Assembly: GCF_021130785.1 (NCBI RefSeq)
Contig: NC_060213.1
Location: forward strand, 101,317,501-101,381,500
Origin: Homalodisca vitripennis
Lineage: Eukaryota; Arthropoda; Insecta; Hemiptera; Cicadellidae
Reading direction: 5' to 3'
DNA: 64,000 nucleotides
The translations under genes were made by a program, and so were the position numbers. Below, one piece after another: positions 36,929 to 49,103 of this stretch. The notes under the pieces were generated by a model. It saw only the letters and a list, made by a program, of their open reading frames with translations. It was not told the origin of the DNA and ran no database searches. Position 1 is the stretch's first letter; the number at the start of each line of letters is the position of its first letter.

Positions 36929-37065
36929 TAAATTTACTTCCAGTCAAGGATATTTCATGTAACATAGAGTTTTTTTGACCCAATGAAGATAATATATATT
37001 CTCTTCATTGGGTAAAAAAACAAACTCTATGTTACATGAAATATCCTTGACTGGAAGTAAATTTA
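36929..37065. repeat. Near-perfect 137-bp palindrome
   Basis: Left arm 36929-36989 and right arm 37002-37065 are reverse complements over about 60 bp around a 12-bp AT spacer (36990-37001). The only difference is in the T-run region (GAGTTTTTTTGACCC against GAGTTTGTTTTTTTACCC). The arms contain TTCCAGTCAAGGATATTTC. A transcript would fold into a long hairpin. It directly follows the tandem array and begins just after the inverted CACCTGTTCCCC motif. Confidence 0.95.
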
Positions 37066-38535
37066 AAGAGCCGAATGTAAACGCTTTTTATACGCAATTG
37101 GTTTTTATTTGTATATATTTTATTGATCGGGACAACAAAGCAAACTAAACTATGGCACTGGAAATTCCTTACCATAGACTGACATTAAATCTAAACAGAT
37201 AAATATTGATGTTTTTGACTGAATTAGTAAAAAATACTAATTTATTTTCGGGACCCTTCAGACATGTAATAAATACCTTTGATGTTAGAATGTTAAGTTG
37301 GCCAAGGCGAGTGTAAAAAGAACAATCAGTTGAAAGAGTAAAAAAGTAGAAGTTCAAAATTTTTAGACACATACCATGCATAAACAACTTCGCTTATGCA
37401 ATCATAGATCCCAAGAATTACTTGGTGTAGACCTGCACATTAGCCAAAATGCTCATATTAAAAAAATTTTAAAAACATTTCAGACAATACTACTTTAAAT
37501 TAAAAAAAAATGTTTACCACTCAAAAACTGAAAAGTTATGACTTAGCTCTTATTGTTGTGTATAACTCTACACGCCTCCACCGGCTATGCCTTAGCCTTC
37601 CATGCTATAGCTCTGCTATCAATTGCGACGCTTTATTATTAGGTTTAACGGAATTTTGAATACACTAGGTACTTAAATAATAAATTATGTGGACCTTTTA
37701 GGAAGGCAATGAAACGATACTACAACCTATTGCACCGTGTCGAGATGTTAAGAGAGCGGGACAACCAACTTTGAAGATCTTTGTTCCCACTACATTATTT
37801 AGTCCATATTCACCCTATGGAAGTCCGAAGGAAAGAGAGAGCGAGGTGACCGCATCCCGAATAATCTATAACACGAAAAAAGTACAAACAGAAACAATAC
37901 AAGCATCAGGAAACGAGGTTAGACATCTAAAATTAGCAGACGACACTACCAGCTGTAGCTGTGGTTAGGAAGAAAGCTCATTACGGCTACCAGTCAGATC
38001 ACCAACCAACGAATAAAAGTAGCAGATGCCACATGTTTTGTCGTGATTAGCATATTGAATTATTTCTTGTTGATAAACAAGATCAGAGAAGAATTTTCAC
38101 AAAGATGTGGTTATTACAATAAGAAATTACTTAAATACAATAAGAAACTGTGAAGAAATTGCGAGTTATACGTATTCTTATATACGCAAAATCAACGATA
38201 TGAGGATAGTGCTCTACAAACACCGGGCGGAGACAAATGGAAAGATTACAGGTAACAAAAGAGTTCCAGTTTAACCCTCCCAACATTGGTTTTACATTAC
38301 TAGTGTTTAAAACCCTAGGTGGGTGGAGATGGGAAATTTTTTTGTTGCGTTTTGCTACCAATATACGAATGTCTCTTATTTTCTTCTTAACTCTGTCTTG
38401 AAAGATAAACTCAAAGTGTACAGATTTAAGGATATTAGAGTTACGAAATATTTCTGAGTGCAATATTTCAAGGATAAAAAAACTTACTATGCGTATAAGT
38501 ATTAAAAATGTATAAAATAATTACCTAACGTTACG
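37066..38535. other. Non-coding DNA, nothing recognised
   Basis: AT-rich sequence. The small frames at 37169-37387, 37771-37968 and 38131-38463 show no recognisable domain and no paralogue to test for constraint. Confidence 0.4.
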
Positions 38536-38610
38536 TGCAATCAGCGAACCTTAACGAGCGCTAACGATGACGATGACAGCGCGGCACGTGACAATACTGT
38601 GAACTGCTGC
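38536..38610 (-). repeat. Inverted partner of the 21165-21235 repeat
   Basis: Minus-strand reading gives CACAGTATTGTCACGTGCCG, GCGCTG, CATCGTTAGCGCTCGTTAA, the same order as 21.17-21.22 kb. It lies at the C-terminal end of a 116-codon minus-strand frame (38561-38911) that I do not accept as a gene. Confidence 0.7.
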
Positions 38611-38889
38611 TTTTGACATACAATCCCTCCTTATGAAGTGTATTCAATAATAAGTATGTTATAATGTCACCATAAATATTTTTGTTTAGTTTTAAACACC
38701 AATATGTTGCACAGTTTGTAACTTTGTAAGGGATTTCACATAGTTGAGCGTTACCTAATACAGTTTTTAATTTACACTTTCTAATATACATGCTCGTGTA
38801 TAAAACCAGAGCTTTCTTGTTTTCAGCTTTTTTAGCATGAGGGACTAAAAGAATAAATTTTGAAACTCTATTGATAAGACTGGTAAACC

Positions 38890-41800
38890 CAAATAAAATT
38901 TTAAACAACATATTTATGAATCAGATGAGCCTCAAGCACAAGTTACAATGTTTGTTATCTCAGAATAAACATCGATCGGTATCTTAGGATTACCTTTAAT
39001 GGCGATCATATTCAGCTACCGTATATAACGCAGTCCTTTGAGAATGTGACTTAATTACAATATTTAATATTATTTATTATTATTATTATTTTTGGTAAAG
39101 ATAGAATTCTTAATTACTTTGGTCTTTATACATATTTTTATCCACAATATCAAATAGGATATACACAGTTTAAGATTAAATATCAGATTTCGCTATGCGA
39201 GAGGTACAATCAGAATTAGTCAGTCTTATAAAGTGACATTGAAAAAATGGAAGATAAAAATTCGTTTTTTTAAGAGACGGAGTTACGGTTATCATGCCCT
39301 CTCTACCAGTCATCCTCACATCGTATACACTAAATTTTCAATAGTGTGACACAATGTGGTAAGTTATTAATTTATACTTTAAATATAAAATAACAAAATT
39401 TGTTAACCTATACAAAATTAAATGAGCTTAAAGTAAAAATCTACATATTACAATGAATTCGAAACTTAAAATACAAAAGAAAAAGTTTATATATACTATA
39501 ATAAATACGAGAAAAATTCTAAATCAAGAACAAGAAGACACATTAAACCACTCTAACACACCGACTGACCACATGACCGCAACAAGCACCACTACCCATC
39601 ACCCCCACAGGCCCTCCAGCACCAAGCCGCTAAATCCCGCCCTGAACCATGCACGGTCCATATCATCGGGGAGAGCGTTCTAAAGATGGTAAGCTTCAAC
39701 AGTAAAGTACATATTATTAATTGATGATCGGGGAATTGGAATTAATAGTAAATTTGCTCCTCATCTTTGCGGGTTTAAAAGACGATAATAAGGCTTCGTT
39801 ACTCCCTGAAGGACAAAGTGAAGTCCCACCTGTCAAATCATAAACGTTGATATTTATTGAATACTATATATATATATCTGAGTATCCTTTTATGTATTAA
39901 ATTTGTGTAACTGAATGTTACAATAACGCTGCAGCCTTTTGACTATCCAAATTCTTTAAGGTCATCGTCAAGAATCCTCACACCTGAACCCTCACACCGT
40001 CACAGTTAAACTCTCAGGACAAGTGAAAACTACCCCATCATCTTAAGAAACCGTTAAAACTAATTAATTAGTAACACATATAACTTAAAGTAATAAACAA
40101 GCAAACAAGATACTTTAAATACACATTTACAGTTTAAAACGAGCTGTTTGAGTTCCCTTTTACGAGATGACTGCCGTTAATGTGCTCAATATTTTCAATG
40201 ACGTTTCTGGAACATGCGACCATCATTTTCCTGCCTATTCGAATTTTATCATAGTTTGTTCTTGAATTTGTGACTTCTAAAAAATAAACAACCTTTTTAG
40301 ATCAAATGTTTGGGTTTGATAGAATTTTAGCACTGTACTGATAGAAAAAGGAGAAATTATATATGTTTTCTGCCTTGTATGATTGATGAATATAACTAGG
40401 TTTTTATATAAACACATTTTGATTTCTTCGACAATTTTAATTTATCTTTAAAGCGCTTTCGCCGGCTAAGGCATCAATAGTTATTGTTTGAAGAAAAACA
40501 TATGTATAACCTATAAAAAATGCATATGATAAAATAGAATAAAATTTAAAACAAAATTTAAAGGCCAAAAACTAATAAATTATAAAATTATTATGCAGAA
40601 AAATATGGTTTCCTATTCATAAGTTTTGAATGAATTTGTTCTTTTACTAATGGTAGAATACTGTCACCGAAATCTACGGGTTTGTAAATACATTTATCTT
40701 CCAAAATCGACATACATGGATTTTCAATTTTGTGTCTTTTCGTCCAGGAAGGTTCTTCAAAAACTACACTTTATGATTCAAAATTTATATGGTGACATTA
40801 TAATATGTATTTTTTTGTCTATTTCATGCATCCTTTTTCTTCAAATAATAACTGATGATACCTTAAACGGCGAAACCGCTTACAAATACGTTAAAGTTGT
40901 GAAAAAATGTATTATATATTACCTATGTTCCATACCGCAGTGAACTCCAGAAAATAAACAAGTGCCGTTGTTTCAGTATAACAATGGGAAAAGGAAAACT
41001 GATTTGTTGTGAAAACCATTCACCACATACAACACAACACAAATAATTCCAAAGTTTACAGGGGCAGATTAAAATTTGTTAGGGTTAATTTACACTGCGC
41101 CATTTGTAGGAGGCGACGAAAACTAATTAACTGTCAATATGAAGTAGGAAGTTAAAGTGTCAAACAGATAAAATTTGGCATTGGGAGTGTTGTATGACAT
41201 CACTACCGACTATGACGTAATTAACTGGAGATAATGAACTGCCGTAGGCAAGGTGGCGTGAAGAAATTGTGATTAGGTTATTCTGAGCAGAGTTTACAAT
41301 ATTATTTGATTCATTCGCCTTTATCATATTTGATAACTGATGGTCCATGTTCTTGCTCAGTACTTCTGTAACTAATATTAGAAGCGATTGTATTTTTCGA
41401 ATTTTTATTGTGTTTGGGGAGCTTTATTTTAATGTAAGAATTCCCTGAGATTATATCTGTTTCGTGACTTTAATTTAATATGATTATTTATTTATAAAAA
41501 AAGGAAATAGTGGATAAAATGCAAAAATTTTCATGTACCCTATTTAATTTTATATATGTTATTTATTAAATAACTCCATATAACATGTTCTTCTTATGAT
41601 ATTGGGGTTTGTGGCGAGTTTAGAAATAAATATTTAAGGATACTATTTGAGAGTCCCACTGAAATTTGATTTATACACTAGAGACACAAGTTTTCAAGCG
41701 ACACACCAGGAAGCGTGGGTTTTTTGTCTTAAATGAAACAAAATATGGATTAGCTCGAGTAAATATAGGTCGGTCGCTGGACTGGTAGCCCCGGGGATAT

Positions 41801-43455
41801 AGCAGAAGTTTCAGCCTATGTTTGATTGGGATTTTGACCTTATGTACCAATGATATTCAACTCAAAATGCTGTGTACACCTAAAAATAAATCTTGTTGCT
41901 AGTTTTCTTAAAATAGAAGCTTATCTGCTTGAATTTTTTATGCGTTTGATAGTTTATTTATAGATAGTCTTTAGGGGAAATGTTTTGATGGATATTATCT
42001 AACTAACTTTGAATTGTAATAAACATTTAAAAATTAAGAAAACAGCGAGTGTTGACATAATATTAGAGTATAAATATAATGCAATCTATTCAAATTATAT
42101 TTACATAAAAATAAATTCCAGAAAAATATCAAAATATATTTTGTTTACTATAGTAATTAAATTGGACATAACAATGGTATACAGGAATTTGTGCATATTC
42201 CTTGATATATGTCATAGCGGCTGAACAATGTTTAAATAGAGATTTTTTAAATCGGTAATGATATATTTATTTTTATTTCTTATACACACTTTATATTGCA
42301 GTGGCAGTAATTTACGTTTGAAGAAGTCCTTGTAAAATGTTTTAATATTTGCGTCCGCAATAATTATTAGCAGACTTGTTAAAAAGTATATAAATCACAT
42401 TTCCTAGATCTGTAAAAATTCTAATTTTGATTATTTTTTGAGGTTTCCTACTTTAACGGATATATAGATTCAGAGAGAAGTTTACTTATAACTTATATAC
42501 GCGTTACATTAACATCTGGCTCTAAATGTTTATTTTTGGTCAAGTATTTAAGGGTACGTAACATCGTTTTCGCGCCATGAACAACCACAGAGAAAAAGGA
42601 AATATAGTATGCCAGTCTTTCAGTAAATGATATTAATTGCTCAAGGGGAAGACTTTTTAATCCTCTTCCGCCAAAAATAAAAACCCATATTGTTTAATTT
42701 TCACCTTCATAATTTCAATATTAAGTGTTTAATTTTAGAATGTTGCTTTCAAAACAAGATATTGAGAGTGAGAGTTTGCAATGATAGTGATAGTGTTCTT
42801 TACAATTATACTTTCCGTTATATATCCACGATCAGTACGATTTACCCACTAATTGACATACTTAGACGATGTAATAAATCGAAACTAGACGAAGTTATTA
42901 ACTCTAGCGTAGAAGCCTAAGTAGCTTCTTAATATTCAGCATTTACCCATGACATTTCACACTCAGATTGATTGTGGTTGAAGTTAATCTACAGTGATAA
43001 GGCGGAAGCAGCAAATTTTACAGATTGATACGTCATAAAGAAATTTTAGATTGTGTATATTTAAATCCTCAATAATTCTATTCAATGTAAGCAAAAGGTC
43101 TTTAGGGCACTGTGAATTATTTTACTATCCCATGTTATCCTGTATAACATGTATTTTGAGATAAAATTAAATAGGTTCAGATGAAGAATTTATATTCGAA
43201 TTTGTAATTTGGTTCTAATTGTAATAAATGTGTGTCAAAATTCAAGCCTAGTAAGCTTCGTGCAGAAGGTACATGATGTTGTTGTCGGCCGTAGATTAAC
43301 TGCAGCCACGAAAAAGTATTAAGTAATCTCTTTGAGCTAGTACACAGCACGCTGAATTTAAAATAATGATGCAGGGTACATTGAGCAAATTTTATTGGTT
43401 GGATAATATTCAAGCTTAACATCGATAAATATTTCTAAACATTCATTTAATGTAA
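38890..43455. repeat. Paralogous block B2 (partner of 23285-28050)
   Basis: Collinear with B1 (landmarks given there). Relative to B1 it lacks the LINE insertion (B1 26.6-27.4 kb) and carries an extra segment around 39070-39770 that includes a GC-richer stretch. No supported gene. It is followed about 280 bp later by block A2. Confidence 0.85.
39450..39690 (+). other. GC-richer stretch specific to B2, with a 76-codon frame
   Basis: The frame 39453-39683 starts Lys-rich and becomes Thr/Pro/His-rich (HPHRPSSTKPLNP), ending near ARSISSGRAF. The composition changes sharply at about 39540. There is no recognisable domain and no counterpart in B1, so it is more likely inserted repeat sequence than a gene. 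Confidence 0.3.
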
Positions 43456-43774
43456 TTTATCTATTCATAAACGTCATTCGTATTCCAACCAAACATTATT
43501 TATCACAGCTCCAATACACGAGTTCCATTCAAACGTTTATATGAATTAATTTATGAATTTGTATCACCAAAATTTCATTCACTAATTGTGCCAACAAAGG
43601 CCGCCAGTTTCTCTTTTATGTTTGGGTTTTCTTGAAGCAACAGACCGAAGTCGATTGCTATCTATCTTATATTTAATTGCATATTAATTTAAATGAAACT
43701 TTTATTATTAGTCCTACAACATAAAATGACAAGACGTGGACGTTCTTAACCGCCGTTATTGGTTTAAGAACGCA

Positions 43775-43779
<5 letters not shown>

Positions 43780-43822
<43 letters not shown>
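43780..43822. repeat. (AT)n microsatellite
   Basis: About 21 AT repeats next to the CGTTCTTAA/TTAAGAACG hairpin. The A1 counterpart has only ACATATATAG. Confidence 0.95.
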
Positions 43823-43826
<4 letters not shown>

Positions 43827-46286
43827 TTTAATTTTACAGATCGTTGGTCTTACGACTTTATAATCATATCAATAATGTTTTTATACTTTGAAAGTTGCAT
43901 TCATGGTGTCATTAAGTTATTATAAATTTGTGTATCATCCTTTACTATGCAGAGGTTGTATGACAAAATATTTTACAAGTAAACCGATTTTAGTGTTATG
44001 TTGTAATTATATTGACATTGATGGTACTTTTATTTAAAAGCAATATAGACTGATTACTTATGTTCTAATTATTTAGTTTCATACATAACGTTTTTAACAT
44101 GAAACATACTTCTTAAATTTATTCATTTTTGAAAATGTACAAGCATTTTTCAGTAGTTTTAGAAAGGTGAATTCGTTCAGATAGGCTACTTTATCCTTTG
44201 TTAGTATGAAACGTCGAATACCTTGGATTAAGTATGAAGCAGTGTTTACGTAAAAGTCATGAAGTTTAAGATTTAGGAATTAATTTTTAATATTAATTTC
44301 AGAATGGAACATATTATTGCAAAAAAAAAAAAAACAGCGTTATTATACAAATAGTAACTGAAAAAGTTTCTAAATTAAAAGAATGTAGTATATTTATAAT
44401 TAACTTATACTCTTTAAAATTGTGAAGGACTAACTAACAAAGCAAAAAATATTATATTTATATTATTTATTAGGATTGTTGTTGGAAGATCGTTGGCAAT
44501 GATTCTGTCACACAATAGTTACTATTTTTTTTAACTATAAACATAAACTGTCTGAATAGGCATAAATATGTGTATTATATGACTCTCTTGTTAGCGGTGG
44601 TAAAATATAATACAATTCTCTGTAGATTAATCCTATTATTTATTTTATGAGTGTAAATGATAAATAAACCATCATATAACTGTTTACTGTATACGATTTT
44701 CAAATATTTACTTCCAAATGCAAAAATATCTATTTAAAATCTTTTTTTCTTAAATTTGTGCTAATATCTTCACGCAGCCCCAGAGAGTAAGATAACTTTC
44801 ATAATTTTCAAATGTGTAAATGGTTTTATACATTTTACTGATAGAAGAGGACAACAATTAAATGTAACTATTTTATATTAAAGTAATACATCCATGTATA
44901 CTGATAATAAAAAACATTTTTGTAATCCTGGTAAGCAGGAACCATGTGAACTTTCGGCATAGTTGGCATTATCACTGTCGAAATATTATATCTTTATCAA
45001 AATATGGTGATCAGATATCGGAAACTTTAGCGTTATGTTTATTACCACATAACACTGGCCTGTGTGAAGATCTTATTAAACAATATAAGGAGGATTGATA
45101 TAGTACAAGGTCGACATATAAGCTACCTAAATACAAATATACGCATATTTTAATATATATTAATATATGTTATTTTATTTATATTTGTTTATTCATTTAT
45201 TTATGATATGAATGGTTTCTTTTAGACCCGTGATAACCTGTTGATACGATCAAGTTTCTTTTAATTTCAATCAAACAAATAATGAAAACTTATATAAAGA
45301 TCCATTCAAATACTATGTGTATTATTTTGTCGAATTTAGCAGAACCTAGCTATAGGAGTGTTTACTTTTCATGACAAGTGTGTCAGACATGACCTGAAAG
45401 CAACTGCTTGTAATAATTTTTTGTGGTTTTCTAAACCCATTTAGAATACAGTGTTTACAGTGTAAACAGTGTTAATTTTGTATTATTATCCGTTCTATAA
45501 TGTAAGAATATATAATAACCAATTGTAGTATCAGCGTATAATTATCGTTTAGCCAAAATGCATGCTAACAAAAATATTAAAAATGTAGGTATGGTTTAGT
45601 TATCTTTTGAATATAAAACTAACACAACACACTTAAATATTAACACAGATGTTTTTACTATAGAAGCCAAGATTACTATTTTCCAAGGATGAGGCTATGG
45701 AGTGTCTCTGTATTGAGGAGTAATAGCCAAACCAGAGCCTACTTTCTCGATACCAGAGCGCATTTTCATCAAACTAGTAATTAGTGAAATATCATTGCAA
45801 AGTGTGTTTACACCCGATGAAATTGAATTATTCCACCATAAACTGTTCGTATAAAAATTAGCAATGCTACCCAATTTGTGTTCATAGTATATATACAGTA
45901 CATTTATGTTAGTAACCTTACATCCACACACAACTGGTAATCAAGTCAATCTCAGATCTCTCTGAGAGATTCTGCGTCAAAGGTCTGTGGTTGCATATTG
46001 AGCTTTGTTAGCTCATTGAATTACTGAACTGCAATATTATAGTACTTGTTAATTGCTATCTATAATTGGAAACTAAACAGCATGCTGAGATAACATGAAG
46101 TGGTAATCCTTCTATTGACAACGAGAACGTGATGTCAAACACCCCGTTACACCATTCACTTTCTAATCAGCTACGAGGTGCTTTGTAACCTTATCAAGTT
46201 TTAGTTACTTTACATTTTATTGCCTTATTGCCTTTTGTCTAGACAAATGTGCTAACAAACAAGAATACCGATAAAATCCTCTTAGG

Positions 46287-46680
46287 TTCTTGTGTTTTTT
46301 GTAAAAGTTTACGATACAACTGAAGAATTAAAATTAAAAACCTAAGTAACCTAGCTAAAATGTGTTTCATTTGAAAAATGAAAATGTAAGTATATCAAAC
46401 AAATATGGCGTAAATTACTCCAGGATAGCATTGAGTTTGAATGTTTCCTTAAATTTTTACGGGTACTGAAACGCTCCTTTGAGCAAGGACCATAGTAAAC
46501 TTTACGTTTGCTAGACAAAATGGAATCTTCAGATATTTATATTTAAAAATATTTCAGATTTATATCAAGATTGGATAGAAATAAACTGCTAGTATAAACA
46601 CGTTCAAATGATATTTTTTAAGAAAATAATGAAATGTCATGTATGAAGTGCAGCTTAGTTTATACAATACTCAGGTTTCC
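46287..46680. repeat. About 395-bp segment in A2 absent from A1
   Basis: A1 runs from CCTCTTAGG to TGTTAATGGGATCA (11470-11495) with only a few bases between. A2 has about 395 AT-rich bases there. There are no obvious terminal repeats or coding sequence, so it could be an insertion in A2 or a deletion in A1. Confidence 0.7.
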
Positions 46681-47416
46681 CATGTTAATGGGATCAAGCA
46701 ACTAACTACGCCATCAGTCCTAGGACATGTAACCGTGCGTATGTATCATCTTGTACTCCATATCAAGTCTGAAAACATAGCATACGTTTGGGATTGATCA
46801 ATAATTTTGTTTCATCTGGTCCTAATAAAGCTTACACCTTATAACTGTTAGACTTGTCCTTGCAATGTAGTCCGCATGGTCGGCTATTGATGGTGGTTTG
46901 GAAGACATCTTTAAGGAATTTATTCTCAGGATAAGTATTAGACAGGGCTTCTTAACCTTAAAGTCATCCGGTGAAATAAACAATTATTTGTCTTTTATCT
47001 GCAGCTATGCCCCTGACACGGATGTCACCAAGAACTCTATCATGAATAGTGAAATGTATCCCTACCATCAATAGCATAGACCTATGTCAATTAGAAGATT
47101 TCTAAATTTCTGAATATATCTTGTCTCGCTGCTCCAATAATACATGTGGGGACCCCCAAGAAAACTTAACAGGAACTATAAATTTTAACACTTAGACATT
47201 AGTAGCGGGTGTCAAACCTATCATATATGTGCCTCAATAACGTTGAAACTGATTTTGAAATACTTCACCCTTGCTGTGAAGAGCCACTCTTGATCATGTT
47301 AAACCAAAACTGGCAGGGCCAGTAACACATTTGCGCACGTGTGAATATGCAGAGGTTCATTGTGACTGGCTGAAGTTTACTCAAAAAACAGTTTATTCAG
47401 AATAATATGCGTAATA

Positions 47417-47427
47417 ACACACACACA

Positions 47428-47478
<51 letters not shown>

Positions 47479-47482
47479 GCGC
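47417..47482. repeat. (AC)n(GC)n compound microsatellite
   Basis: About 24 AC repeats with one AT interruption, followed by about 9 GC repeats; the whole is alternating purine-pyrimidine DNA. Confidence 0.95.
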
Positions 47483-47662
47483 CTCATAGTAGTAAACAAT
47501 CTTAGTATGTGGTATTATAGTATTGAACTTGATATTTGCATTTAAAACGTAAGAAAACCTAAAAAAACCAACTGTACTCCCGCACGCAAATTTTGCGCAT
47601 TGGGAGAAAATGGTTTTATTTGTATTATATTGAATTTATTAAATAAAGAGTTTTTGAACTTT

Positions 47663-47667
47663 AACAC

Positions 47668-47700
<33 letters not shown>

Positions 47701-47709
47701 TATATATAT
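47663..47709. repeat. (AC)n(TA)n microsatellite
   Basis: About 19 AC repeats with an AA interruption, then a short TA run. Confidence 0.95.
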
Positions 47710-49099
47710 CATATTAAAACAAATAATATTATTGCAAACAGCATTCAGCAGAATTATACAAATCTTAGAGCATTGGAAAAGTTTAATTTTAAATCACTAG
47801 TAAATGAAGAAACGTATTAAAATATTAATTTTATTAACATTTAAATGTAATTCTGGTTAAATATTTTATACTGGTTAACCATATTTCCAAATCCTTTACT
47901 ATACGCTACTTTCATATCTATTATTTAGAATAATTTAAATATTTATTCATTGATGGAGTTACCTGGCGACGGAGTAATTGATTCTGAAAGCCCTCGCAAA
48001 AATCAAATTATTGTTTGAAAAATGTGTATTAATTTACTAGTTTTATTAAACAAAATTATGTTTATTTATGCCTCATGCGTCGGTTTCATACGTGACGTCA
48101 GGTTTTAGCTATTATTATGTATTAGTAACACCATATTTAACAATAGATTCCTTTAAATGTGATAACGTACTCTATTGAACCTATAAATCTCAGTAACAAT
48201 AGTTGAGTTTTATTAAGTAGTTTTTATGAAAACCTAATTTTTTATATTTTGTTGTGTATAATCGATCATCGATGAATTAAACGTGTTACCATTTCACTCT
48301 TTATACAGTGTACTCATCATGATTAAAAATATTAATTTCCGTGATTTCCAGTTAGTATAGACTACAGCAGAAGTCGGGTACTGGTGAGGTTTTAATCAAG
48401 TTTCTTTGAAAGATCTCTTGCTATTCCTGATTCAGCTGCATGTCCTCAATCTGTGTACATGATTACAGATGAGAAAATGATATTAGCTCTCACCGTAGAT
48501 GTGCCTTTACCTTAATTTGGCGTCATCTGTATAAGGATTATCACGTAAGAGTTATAACTATTTTTTTTTTTTAGTTTTAATGTTATTGTCAGTACCAGTT
48601 TAAACATTATTTGTATTCGTTTTATTTTTATAATAACATTTTTATAATTTTTTATTGGAACATGGATGAAAATATTCATAGTCATGCACTTGATTTTGTA
48701 TACATATAACAAGTTGATAAATGATTTGTTCATTAATAAATTTGATATTGTTTAATTTTATAGGATATTCACTCTGGACCATTCAGACCATCAATGGACC
48801 TTAGCCGTTTCCGTATTAAGCTATAGTTTATGTACACGTTGGCACCACACCGTGATAATATTCTCACTTAAACGTCACTTAACACCCTCACATAAAGGGA
48901 AGAACTTTGTTTACGACGTATAAGGTTTGTCATGGTCATTTATAGAAGTTATCCTTCACAAGTTTTCCTATACCTGTGTTAAAAATGATCTTTAAGCATC
49001 ATAGAACTCTAAAGTTTTTCTATACATAACTGTTTTAAGTTTTAGTAGATAGAAGACACCCTCAGGACACAATAGGTCTGCGCCCTTTACAACTGGTTT

Positions 49100-49103
49100 A
49101 CAT
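49100..49103. repeat. Target site duplication, left (ACAT)
   Basis: ACAT immediately before the left LTR; identical to 58261-58264. Confidence 0.93.

Larger units (their letters stand above)
47310..47950. repeat. Segment in A2 absent from A1, with three dinucleotide arrays
   Basis: A1 passes from GTTAAACCAAAACC to GGTGAAGGAATCATTGATTC within about 30 bp (12085-12130). A2 has about 640 bp there. It holds (AC)n at 47417-47464, joined directly to (GC)n at 47465-47482, and a second (AC)n-(TA)n at 47663-47709. The frame at 47600-47800 is a translation of the repeat (THTHTH). Confidence 0.75.

Noticed and set aside
38131..38911. 110- and 116-codon minus-strand frames
   Set aside because: No recognisable domain, composition like the surrounding AT-rich DNA, and the second ends within a dispersed repeat.
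40626..40943. 105-codon plus-strand frame in B2
   Set aside because: No domain and hydrophobic AT-driven composition; the B1 counterpart does not preserve a frame.
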